This document shows positions 23,310 to 33,500 of a DNA stretch of 64,000 nucleotides, piece by piece. The translations under genes and the position numbers were made by a program. Within the stretch, counting starts at the first letter, position 1; each line of letters begins with the position of its first letter. The stretch comes from Oscheius sp. JU75 (Eukaryota > Nematoda > Chromadorea > Rhabditida > Rhabditidae), in NCBI GenBank assembly GCA_037178855.1, contig JASJZC010000006.1, forward strand, positions 2,294,001 through 2,358,000. The letters are read 5' to 3'. The notes under the pieces were generated by a model. The model saw nothing but the letters and a program-made list of their open reading frames with translations, did not search any database and was not told the origin of the DNA.

Positions 23310-23590
23310 ATGCCAAACGAGAGACGTCTTCTGAAATTTGCCGGATACATCAGTCAGTGCACTCCTGAGGTAATTTACTGCATCTTCAATCACTTTTCAT
23401 ACCCATTCGTCGCATTTTTACGGAAAAAAAAAGTTTCCAGGCTCTCACCTACGGCTCCTGCGTCTCCAGCCAAGCCGAGCGAATCACCAAGGACGCTTGC
23501 TCGAAGGAATTCGATAAATTGATCACCTGCTTTAGAGAAAAGGCTAGTTTCTTCCTTTTTTTTTATTTTCTGGTCTTTTCAGCAACGTAA
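23310..23590 (+). CDS. NDUFAF8-like twin-cysteine complex I assembly factor
   Basis: A small protein from exon 1 (23310-23369, start MPNERRLLKFAGYISQCTPE) and exon 2 from 23441. The cysteines (SQC, YGSCV, DACSKEF, ITCF) follow the CX9C-type CHCH pattern, and the arrangement fits NDUFAF8, an intermembrane-space partner of NDUFAF5 in mitochondrial complex I assembly. Exon 2 can read straight to TAA at 23588-23590, or splice at a weak GTTTCT donor near 23548 to the same stop. It sits 137 bp after PEX3 and only 6 bp before the UTP23 start, and so is probably co-transcribed with both. Confidence 0.7.
23576..23582 (+). promoter_or_regulatory. Likely intercistronic trans-splice acceptor for UTP23
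   Basis: The sequence CTTTTCAG ends 14 bases before the UTP23 ATG and lies inside or just before the end of the upstream NDUFAF8-like reading frame. In a nematode operon this is where spliced leader would join the downstream mRNA. The same AG could also serve as a cis acceptor for the upstream gene. Confidence 0.5.
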
Positions 23591-23596
23591 AGCAAA

Positions 23597-24570
23597 ATGA
23601 AGGCGAGACGCGGAAAGACCGCCTACAAGATGCTCATTCACTTCAAGCACAACTACAAAATCAGTGCTCCCTACAGGTTTTGCTTGATTTCTAGGAGAAA
23701 TATAGAACATCTCAGGGTTCTGGTCGATGGCTCCTTCTGCAATGCTGCCCTTCAGAATAAAATCAATCTTCGAGAGCAGGTTCCGAAGTATTTGGACGCG
23801 GAGACGGAAATTGTCACGACCAGATGTGTCCTGGCCGAACTTGGTATGTTTTTTTTGTCTAAATCGATATTAATTCGCCTCAGAAGCCATCGGATCCGCA
23901 GTCCATGGCGCAGCCGTCGTCTGCAAGCAGTTCCAAGTCGACGAATGCCCACACAAACATCCTGTCGCAGCCAGGGAATGCCTGATAAAGCTGGCCAAGA
24001 GGGCCAGAAAGGACGGAGCCACGAAATATATCATTGGAACACAGGTGGCCCTCCATTTTGTTGGTGTAGTCACCCTCTATTTAGGACGAAGTTCTCAAGG
24101 AAAAGCTGCGAAAATTGCTCTCCATGCCGATTCTTTTCATTGCTTTCAATGCAGTCCTCTTCGATAAACTGACAGCTGAGGCCAAGGAGGCCGTCAGTGG
24201 AGAAAAGGCTGACTTGGACAGACTTGCAGAGCTCAGGAAGGAGATTTTAGGCGAAGTCGAGGCTGGGATGAAGAAGAAAAAGAAAGTCAAGGTTGGTATT
24301 TTGCTATTTTTCGAGTAGAATGAGTGGACTGGCTAGCAGCGTGAACAGTCGTGTCAGTGACTCCTGCAGAAGAACTGCGATTGTAAACTGAAAAATGCCT
24401 CTTTCCAGGGTAAAAATCCGCTTTCCTGTCGCAAGAAGATCGTCAAACCGTCCCAGCAGCTCCAACCACAGGCATCTGGAGCACGCACCGCTGCCGGAAA
24501 ACGCCGTCGACGAAAAAAGGGCGGTCAGGAGTCGGCTGAAATGCAGTCAGAGCCGGCTGAAAGTTCCTAG
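23597..24570 (+). CDS. utp-23: rRNA-processing protein UTP23
   Basis: UTP23 is a PIN-domain protein of the small-subunit processome that releases snR30/U17 during 18S rRNA maturation in the nucleolus. Exons: 23597-23676, 23716-23843, 23884-24044, 24085-24291 and 24409-24570, about 245 residues. Landmarks: FKHNYKISAPYRVLVDGSFC, LREQVPKYL, ETEIVTTRCVLAEL, QVDECPH, AARECL, KYIIGTQDEVL and a lysine-rich tail with NPLSC. The CxH-C zinc-binding residues typical of UTP23 are present. The metazoan PIN active-site acidic residues were not checked one by one. The start lies 6 bp after the preceding gene's stop. Confidence 0.93.
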
Positions 24571-24749
24571 ATATAATCTGTTCGTTTATTGTTGTTTGCT
24601 GTTATGAAAAGTTACTTTTGTTCAATTTTATATGTCCTTTTGGGGTCTATTACCCTAGAAATATCGTATTTGTACTGTTCTTGAAATGTATAATCTGTCA
24701 CACATGATTCTACAGTCAAGGTTCAGGGTACACGCACGCTAATACGGGT

Positions 24750-26553
24750 ATGGCATCGGCTAGATGCCCAGAGCTAACTGAGAAATTTGAAGGGTTCTAC
24801 CCTTATGATGAGAATTTAGGCGAAAAAGAGACGAACACATGCTACATGCCCACCGGGCAAAAGATCGTCCCCGACGAATATCTTGCTCTGCATTCCAACG
24901 AGGTCATCTGTTCCCTTCTGGTCACCCCAAATGCCCCGCATCGCCCCTGGCTCATTGTTGGGACCAATGAGGGAGATGTGAGTTAAAAAATGAGAGAAAA
25001 ACAGACTAAAAATAGAAAGTTTTAAGACCACAGACTCGACAGTACATACGCTTGATTGCAAAACTCCCGTGTGTACTGTCGAGTCTGACTACAAACCGAC
25101 AAGTACTAGCCATGGCCGATTCTCTGGTCAATGATAAGTTCATGTAAGACACAACAATCATAGCAGCCGGGAAATGGGAAGAAGTTAATAGACCGCCAAG
25201 ATCAAGGGAGATATAGATTGACAGGATGAGAAGGTTACAAAGATAGACTAACAGAGTGATATGGAAAGATACTGATGCCCAGTTGTAAAAAAAAATGTAA
25301 AAGTCTAGATCCTGTTCTACCCGGCCGATGTCAATCACACGGAGGAGAGTAGAAAGATCGTCCGTCAGCGTGTTCACTCCGACAGTCCGATTGAGGCCAT
25401 CGCATGTGGCAACTTGACCGGGGCTTTTGAGTGAGTTCCAGACCTTATACTTGAGCTAGAACCATTTCAGGACAGAGATAGTGACAGTGAGTGCAGATGG
25501 AACCTTGACCACCTTCACTCCTCCCCTCAAAGAGGGTGATGGTCCCCAGCTCAACTACCAGCAACTCATTCAGGTAGGTTCGAATCCAACCCTCTATCAT
25601 GTCGATAACAGGCTAATGTCCGAGCTGCTTATGTGATGGACGTGGATGGAGACGGGCACCAGGAGCTAGTCATTATCTTGACCGACAGAGTTGGTGAGTC
25701 TATTTTTCGACTCATAGTGTCTGTTCAGTCCGAACCTATCGGTATTCCGAGCTAGAGCGGAGACTGGACCCGATCAACAAGTGGGAAGTTCCCTGTCAGA
25801 TCACTGGTTTCGCCGTGGGAGCCTATAATCCTCTCCCCATGTGAGTCACTCGTCCTGTCAAATGAAAATAGCTTATAGGACCGCCGACCTTGTTCTCTCC
25901 CAGATGGGAGCCAGCTACTACATCAGACTCCCGCTGTCTGGAGGAGACAAAGTCGATCTGATCCATCAGTCTGAGAGTAAGAGTCCCAGTGTTCAGATGC
26001 TGCCTTGTAGGACGAGATTTGCTGGAATTATGGGCTCGATGATGGACAACTTGGCCATTAGAGGTGGGTCAAATGTCGGGGCTATAGATCTCTTTGGCAC
26101 AGTACGAATTCTATGACAGTAAGACACTCTTTTCAGGACGTCCGGGTCCTCCGGTTGTCAAGGAGCGACCTCTGGAAAATGCTGGCTTCCCCCTCATTGG
26201 AAGTTGTGCCTGTGTCACAGCTGATGGCCTGGAACTCATCGCCACTGTCGACATCCGAGGCATGGTTCTGATCTACGTGATCACGAGAAGCCGGAGCACA
26301 ACCCCGGAGGGAAAGGTGAGACAGTCCGGAAGAGAAACCTTATCTTTAGATCCCCACGAAGCCCATTGCTCGTCCAGATCTCAAGTCTGTGGCCTTCTTC
26401 GAGACGGACGAAAGCTGTGAGTACATGGTCATGACAGCCGTGGACAGAGATACTGTCATGATGTCCGTCGCGAACATTTTCCGCCATCTCTTCTTGTACA
26501 AAATCAACATGGCCGACATCCATGCGGCTCTCAGGAATACCCCTTCTCATTGA
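24750..26553 (+). CDS. itfg-2: ITFG2-like KICSTOR component
   Basis: ITFG2 is a beta-propeller-like subunit of KICSTOR, which tethers GATOR1 to lysosomes to restrain TORC1 when amino acids are scarce. Exons: 24750-24977, 25309-25430, 25471-25573, 25612-25693, 25729-25840, 25879-26063, 26137-26315 and 26350-26553. The best family match is AYVMDVDGDGHQELVIILTD followed by VVRTYRYSEL, an FG-GAP/EF-type repeat, with other blade-like strands such as EIVTVSADGTL. All junctions phase. It lies 179 bp after UTP23 on the same strand and may be the last gene of the operon-like run. Identity as ITFG2 rests mainly on this one repeat plus overall layout. Confidence 0.7.
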
Positions 26554-26617
26554 TTCTCGTCTCCGGTTAGCAACTTCGGGTTATTTTGTAAGGAATTGTA
26601 AAAATTTTAAATGAACT

Positions 26618-27239
26618 TTATTTACCACGATAGGCTCCGTTACGCTCACAGACAAAGTAGAAATCGTAGTTGCATGGATACCAGTAGACGTACTTTCCGA
26701 CTTCGGAACTGGGATTCCAGTAGGCGGCACACTTGCTCACACTGTTCCAGCCGTTGACGGCATTTCCGTAGGGCATCACAAGCCAGGGCCTGAGCAACTC
26801 TTTTTCTATGTCACTCTCCCTGTCTCTGTCACTTCCAGTCACTGTTTCTGCCTCTGGCACTCACAGATCCCTGTAGTTCATGTCCGTAAATCCTTGCCAT
26901 TCTCCCTCCAAATCCTCTTCAAGTTTTGTCAGTCCCAGCCAGGTCCAAGTGTTCTGAGGAGCCTGCTCCCGCATCACAAAATTCTGAAACATGGCAACTC
27001 ACAAAAGAAGGGACAAAACTCACAAACTCTTCCCGTGAGTTGGCCACAAAGAGACTGGCCCCGATGTCATTACATCGCTCCGAAGCCCTTCGGTAGTTGG
27101 CCTTCTCGACTCTCTCAAACTTGTAGCAGGATTCGTGGAAACGGAACCAGCCAGTTCGGCATTCGAAGGCTGAGAAGACGGGCAAGGTGGATAAACAGAG
27201 AAGAAGAACTAGACGCCACATCATAGGAGACTGGCCCAT
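26618..27239 (-). CDS. Secreted C-type lectin-domain protein
   Basis: Exons: 27239-27024, 26983-26865 and 26789-26618, about 168 residues. A signal peptide (MMWRLVLLLCLSTLPVFSA) is followed by a single C-type lectin domain: CRTGWFRFHESCYKF, then a helix with RASERCNDIGASL, then WTWLGL, EGEWQGF, KCAAYWNP and a final FVCERN. The usual four structural cysteines are present. A canonical EPN/QPD plus WND calcium-site pair is not obvious, so sugar binding is uncertain. Nematodes carry many such genes, often in defence. It is convergent with the ITFG2-like gene, about 65 bp apart. Confidence 0.88.
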
Positions 27240-28076
27240 GCAAATGGATGAGATTGATCTGATAAGAGGGGGGATCTGGACGCGGGATCAGAGATCACAC
27301 GTCGTTTGAGCACTGCTCTGCGATCTAGGTCTCTGTCTCTTATGAAAAGCGAAATTTGTCTTTCTCGCAATTACCCAAGTTTCTAGTTGTTGTCAAAACT
27401 ATTTCCTGATAAGACAATTACATAAGTCCATCGCTTCTGTTAGAGTTCGCTGCCTCCTCTGCACTTCTGTCAAAGTCACGTTGCTCTTTCCTTCAAGTAG
27501 TCTACCCAAACAGCTTTTGCTGACTCTTCTATTCCATTTCAATCGTTTCGAGACTAGGATCTGTGGTAGTCCCGAGAAACCCAGATCTGAACACTCTCAG
27601 TCTTCCCTCCGAGGGTCTGATCGGGATTCGGAAAACTGGGTAGTGGAGGCTGAGGGTGGTATCTTGAAATGCGAGAATAGGAGTGGGGGAGTTTTAAAAC
27701 ACTGGGTATGTCTCTCTGTCTACCGTATCTTTCCATGACTTTCCAGGTAACTGCAGCAGATTCTCGGTGGGTTTAAACAAAGAGCCGATTCTCGCGGGCC
27801 GTGGATTGGACAGCTCACTTCAGACGCGGCAGTGGCCTTTGGCAGAAGCCTGGAACTTGTTATTGTCTTATCAAGAAAATTTTTTGTCAACTAGAATCTT
27901 GGGTAATTGTTAAAAAATTAATTGTTCGCTTTCTAAGGTTTGCTCCTCCCTTGGAAAAAAGTTACCTTTCGTACCCTCTTTCGTTTCCTTTTCCAACTCC
28001 AGAACTAATTCAAAACATTGAAACATTCATTAATCTCAAGTTAAGAAAACTGGTAATTTGATTGCTCGTTTCGTTT
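27240..28076. other. Intergenic, no supported gene
   Basis: This spacer lies between the C-type lectin (its 5' side) and the TMEM272-like gene's 3' end, so it should include the lectin promoter. Open frames here are short and without similarity. Confidence 0.4.
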
Positions 28077-28852
28077 TCATCCAAATATTTCTACCATTCC
28101 ACCGACGACGATTAGGCAGATCGAGATGAGGACTATAAAGGCGTAGCTGAAGCTGACCAGAAGAAGACTTGTCCAGTAGACGACTGGCTGACAGTAAGGC
28201 TCGAGCTCAATCGAGTAGAGCCAGACGGAGCCGAAGACGAGCCAGATGAGCATGAGAGTCACGAGGAGATGGTCAAGTATTCGTATGGCCTGGGGACGGT
28301 CGTAGTCGTGACGGAAGCCGGCGATGACGTCCAGAACGGTCGTCAGGAGGTAGAGACAGCCGCCGACGATGAACCAGATGGGGATGAGCGGTTCGGCCGG
28401 ACAGTCAGGTAAGAAGAGGAAGCCGAGGATGATCATTGCCACTGGAATCACATTAACTAAGAGGTAGAGAAATCGGTCCAGTACTGAAAAAATCAATAAT
28501 TGGGAGAGAGACACAGTGACAAAAAGACAGAGAAATAGAGAGAGAGAGAGAGACATAGAGACTGGGAGAATGGGAGACCGAGAGACTGGGAGGCAGGAAG
28601 ACAGAGGGTGTAACTCACATAAATTGGCCTTTTTCCTGGCCGGTCCAGTAATAGTCCGCCGTCCTGAAGTGGCTGTCCGCCCCTCTACCGTCTCAGCACT
28701 TGGTCTTCTGTCAAATGTTACGGTTAGAGTTGTCTGGAACTGTCTGATTACGGTATCTGAAGGAACTTACTGTTTTTGTGGAAGTAGCGCATGCTGTCGA
28801 CATGTAGGAGAGTAGAGAGAGCGTCTGGGTAGAACGGAATATTTGTACTCAT
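28077..28852 (-). CDS. TMEM272-like four-pass membrane protein
   Basis: The large last exon (28483-28077) encodes four hydrophobic segments: around VNVIPVAMIILGFLFL, IPIWFIVGGCLYLLT, LLVTLMLIWLVFGSVWLY and SYAFIVLISICLIVV. The DCPAEPLIPIWFIVGG segment is typical of TMEM272-like proteins in nematodes and vertebrates; no molecular function is known. Exon 1 (28852-28771) gives MSTNIPFYPDALSTL. A middle exon around 28707-28619 supplies a basic stretch (RRTITGPARKKANL) that phases with the last exon but not with exon 1, so the 5' structure is provisional. A (GA)n-rich run at 28500-28570 lies in the last intron. Confidence 0.65.
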
Positions 28853-28964
28853 CTTTATTGCTTCCAAACAAAAGTTTTGTATTCGATATTTGTTATGGAA
28901 AGTTTTTAGAGAGCAATAAACGACCCTTCTCTATGGTCAATGCCTCCACTTAGAATCTTTTCGC

Positions 28965-29380
28965 CGGCTACAGTTCTCGACTTTCTCACGAGCATCAGGT
29001 CTTAACGAGCAGAATGAGTCGACCATGAATACTTGACTACAGTAATCTTGGAGAAGCTGAGGTTCGGAGAGCAGAGAGAGGTTGAGGGATTTCATAGTTA
29101 CGGATACAAAAGTTGGTAAACGACGGTTCTTTAAAAAATCTTTGTCCAGATGACCGATCTCAAGCAGCTGCAGTTGAGCAGCTTCGAATTCTCTGCATCA
29201 TTGGACCCAGAGGTGTGTAGATTACTGACAGGACGAGGAGGTTATTTTAGGCAGTCATAAAGGAGTACGGCCTTTTTCTTCTAATTGAAAAACGATTTGG
29301 GAGTTCTTTCCTGTCTACAATAAATCTCGCCACTGAACTTTCCACCGATATCTTGATTAGGTGAAGCAAACAAATTCTGT
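28965..29380 (+). pseudogene. F-box/LRR gene 3' remnant
   Basis: Decayed copy of the last exons of the 15.8-18.1 kb F-box gene, on the opposite strand. It keeps recognisable blocks: ACAGTTCTCGACTTTCTC, the CAGATGACCGATCTCAAG exon and a following exon reading AVIKEYGLFLLIEK. It lacks the F-box and the first two exons and has frame breaks. The last exon stays open to a TGA near 29363, longer than the equivalent exon of the intact gene. Confidence 0.75.
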
Positions 29381-30070
29381 AATCGTAATAGGCAACAGGA
29401 AAGGGTTATGGAGGAGAGTAGTGATAGGGTAAGAATCTGTAAACTTGCAGAATGTTTTCGACGAATAGGAGCTTCGAAAAAGCAAAATTCAGCGACAGTA
29501 CCTAGAGCCTCCTCGACTTCTAAAATTCATATTCATGCAGTGGCAGTTTCAGTTTTTTCAAGATGATTAGTCATTCTGTCAGCTTTGAACTATGCACCAA
29601 TAGGTTTGCTTGCTGAAACAAACAATGCAGCCAATATTTTTGAAGGGTAGTTTGATCGCACCAGCACAATTTCACAAGATGGCCAAGCAGAATTGAGTAA
29701 ATACGCAGGGGCCAAGATAAGGTCTGGAGGACCTGACTTTTGTGTGATAGCTCAAAGTTACGACCATGATCAAAGCAAGTTTGGTAGGCAGCAGTGCAGT
29801 CATTGAGCTTAGACCGATACCGGCACCGACGACTCTTCTGCTTCCCGATAGTCTCTCCCCAATTGATCAATCCGCCGAAGAGTCACAATGTTGGAGTACT
29901 GACATAGAGACAAAGTACCGAGTCAAAGACATATAACATTCCCTTTCACATTCAAAATTCATTCTTTTTTCACTTCGGACTCGATTATATCTTCGGCTTG
30001 TTTTCTGCCTCTGCCGATGGCTGCTGCTGTTTCGTCGGTTCCGTGTTCTGGAGCATAGTACTGGAAATCT
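28965..30070 (-). repeat. Inverted segmental duplication, copy B
   Basis: Reverse-orientation copy of 15000-16245. On its minus strand it keeps two longer open pieces (30076-29867 and 29870-29571) that are broken in copy A, so copy B may be closer to the ancestral sequence there. The second contains a cysteine-rich stretch (CTAAYQTCFDHG) I do not recognise. On its plus strand it holds the F-box remnant. Confidence 0.85.
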
Positions 30071-30304
30071 CTTCATTCTTCTCGTCAGGTTTCTCCTCCT
30101 TCTTAGAGGGAACTTTCATCTGAGCTTCCCTCCCCTTTTTCTTCTTCCTCTAAGACACTTCGTCCCACACCTAATTTTTATAACTAAAGCTAGTAGAAGA
30201 GCGCCAGCCGCAAGGCTCCCGTAAAGTATATTTATTTATTTAGTTTCAAATCGTAAAGTTATCTATAATGGTTAATGATTCGTTTCTTCTTCGTTTTTTT
30301 CCAG

Positions 30305-30355
30305 CTCTGCTTAGCCAAAGAGTAGGAGGGCCTGAAAAATGACCCATACGGCTCC
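30305..30355 (+). pseudogene. Fragment of the two-kinase gene, 5' side
   Basis: This short stretch (CAGCTCTGCTTAGCCAAAGA ... GGGCCTGAAAAATGACCCATA) closely matches the start of exon 6 of the gene downstream (about 31709-31770), including its acceptor. A TAG interrupts the frame. It shows that a related copy once lay immediately upstream. Confidence 0.7.
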
Positions 30356-30525
30356 GCTTATGGAACATCGTAAGGAAGCTATGTGTTGTAGCGAATATCC
30401 AAAAATTTCGGACCATAGTCGTGCTTTCATGGCTTATCAGTTGAATGGTGTTGTGTGGCGCGGCCACACGGCTGCCTCGATTTTTTTAAAATTTTTCTCA
30501 CCACCTCGTCCAAACTTTTAGAAAC

Positions 30526-33500
30526 ATGATCATCACACAAAAGCGCTTCTCTTTTCGAGAATCAGAAGAGTTCAAGCATGTCACCCTTTATAGTAACGTA
30601 CAGTTTCCCGAGTTGACGCCCCTTGGTGAAGGAGGTGAAGCAGTAACATGGAAGGGGATATTTAACACAGAGTAAGCTTTACATCCGGTAAAAAATGTTG
30701 CAGGATTGTATGCATAAAAATATTCAACTGCTCTGACCTGAGAAAAAGAAATAGGAAGGAGATTGATTTACTCTTGAAACATTCGTATAATCATGTTCAT
30801 GAGAACGTGGTTCGTTTTCTTGGTGTTTATGAAGAAGAGTATTCGTATGCTAGGAGATATGGATATGTTATGGAGTTTATGGGAGACGGAAGTTTGGACG
30901 ACCGTAAGTTGTTTTCCATATTTTGGAACAACAAAAGTAACAGTAATTCACTCCGAAGCGCCCTTTACAGACAAAGACTGCTACAACTGGATTTTACAAG
31001 AAACACGCGGATTAAAATATTTACACAATAGAAGTGTTCTTCACAGAGATGTGAAGCCTTCAAACATGCTTCTCGACCAAGGTCGAAAAATTTTGAAGTT
31101 GTCAGATTTTGGGTCGGCTAAACGATTAGACCACACCGACTTTACTTATAAGTGAGTTTTCATTTTCTTCTATTTACGTAGTTTCCAGCGGCATAACTAA
31201 ACTGTACTCTGCTCCGGAGATTCTGTTCGGTGATAATAACTCATACACGTACGCCGCTGACGTCTACTCTTTCGGTATCACAGTCTGGGAAATGTTTCAC
31301 CGACTGAGGCCGTTTAACGGAAAACAAATGCAACTCTATACAGACGTACAAAGTGGCAAGCGGCCGGCTATAGGCAGTTCCCTGAAACCTCCACTGATAG
31401 ATATAATCAGGAGGTAGGACCATGTATTTGGGAAAACAGTGCTATTTTAGAATGTGGGTTAACGATGAAAAACGAAGGCCTACATTGTCTTATCTTCTTG
31501 ACAATTTTGAAAAGTTACTTTCAAATAGCAATTCTCGCGAAATTGTTCGCCCTATTCGTGAAACCAGAAACTTAGAAGCCCGTAAAAATGCTAGACAGCG
31601 GCCAACCGCCAATAAAATCAATAAAATTCGATTTCCCGATCCACATGAGGACGTTGTACAACTGCATCCGTACATTGTAAGTGTTTCTTTATATTTTCAC
31701 GTTCTTCTCAGCTCTGCTTAGCAGTGAATAGCGAAGATTGGGAGGGACTAAAAAATGACCCATATGGTTCCGATGTTGAGCTGTTTGCCCCAATATTCAA
31801 TCCACCGTCAGGTGCATTCCATTCAAACCATGATAAATGGATTGAACAGTGTGTCCACGTTAGTAATGATGGAGTGCCAAAGTACTGTTCCAAAAACCTT
31901 GAGACCCTGCGAATTGTTTGGATTTTCCGGTATGGCAATTAACAGATTTTCAGGTTACAGTAGAAGAATTTAAAGCCTTATGGAGTCAAGTTTGTAATGT
32001 TCAAATGTTGGACATAAAGCTGTGTCCAGCATGGAAATATCCCATGAAAAACCTATCTGAGACGTCTGGTATAGTTAGATGGATCATGATATCTAGTGTT
32101 CTGAAAGAAAGTTATCGGATTGTTTACTACACAGCAGTTGTGAAGCTTGTAGAAGATATGGTATTTCAGTGAGTAATTGCCACCAAAAGTTTTGATCAGA
32201 ATTCGTTGAAATGCGATGGATATACTCATTTCCTCCGGCTGTTCGACTTGTTAATGGTTATTAGTCGATTAGCTATTGCAAGCATACGGGATGAAATGTT
32301 CACAGGAGAAAGATCACGAGAATACTATTCATTGTTTAAGGTAAATTGGATCCTACAGTGAACCAAATGATTTTAAAGAAATGGATAGTAGCTGTGGAAA
32401 ATCTCTACACACAATACTCTGGAGTCTATCTTGGAATTATACATGCAAAGAACACTAACAATCTGCTAGCACTTCCCAAAAATATCATCAGCTTCACTCA
32501 AAAAGAGCAGAACTTGCTTCACAAGTTAACCGTTAGGGGATTTTGAAATTTACGACTTTCATCCTCCAGAAAGAAAATCTCCGTCGTTTTCAAGTGCGGG
32601 CAAGGGTAGAATCTATGCTGAAAGATTTTCTCGCATCAACTGGTTTTTTCCAAATAGTGGACATTGGTGAATACCTACACTTCGACTTGTTAGGACCGAA
32701 AGATTACTTCTTGGTCTTCAATACAACTAGGGAGTTTTTAGAAGGTTTCATAGGACCGGTAAGTTTTCTAGTAAATTCATGTTTTTACCCGTTTTTAGAG
32801 CGAATACAAAGATCCACAGTGCACCAATGCCCTTTTAAACTTGTTGAGATTGGTACCAGCTCTGCCTCTCGTTGTGCGCAACCTTTTCCCGGTAAGTGAA
32901 AGGAGCTGGTACTTTTACCACCTAGGCCTGAACGGCCGAGGAATGGGTGTGGAGGAACTCGTTTACGGCAGTTTTCAGAAAATAATTCCTCAAACTGTGG
33001 CTGTCGAGCTGCCACCAAACGACGTTGCAGACAAGTCATATGGCGATAATTGGTTGTTGGAACGCCTTTTGAACTTACTCAAGGAGATTGGTCGCAGTCT
33101 ATATCTTTACAAGAGCCGGGGACTTGACTCGTATATGTCGGTAATAACACTATGTTCAAACGACAATGCTGAGCGTAAGACGTTAAAGCCAAGCATTAAG
33201 AAAAATTCTATTAAGAGCAAATATCCGAGAATGTTCTTCCGTACCTACAACCAGTCAATAATTTGAGTGACCAAGATCTGGCTAATTTATATAGCCTATA
33301 TGGGGCTAGTTTACGTAGCTACCTACAATCGAAACCAATGATTGAAACAGATACTTTTTACAGAATGATCTTCGAGGAGTGTTCAGAGGTTTGAATGGCT
33401 CTGATTCAACCACGATTTTGTAGATCAAATTCTTACACGGAGAGCGGCTTTACGCCTTAGCTGATCACTTGAGATTTGTTGAAGAAATTAAGAAACGTTT

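Noticed and set aside
23752-24290. Minus-strand frames over UTP23
   Set aside because: Antisense shadows of phased UTP23 exons.
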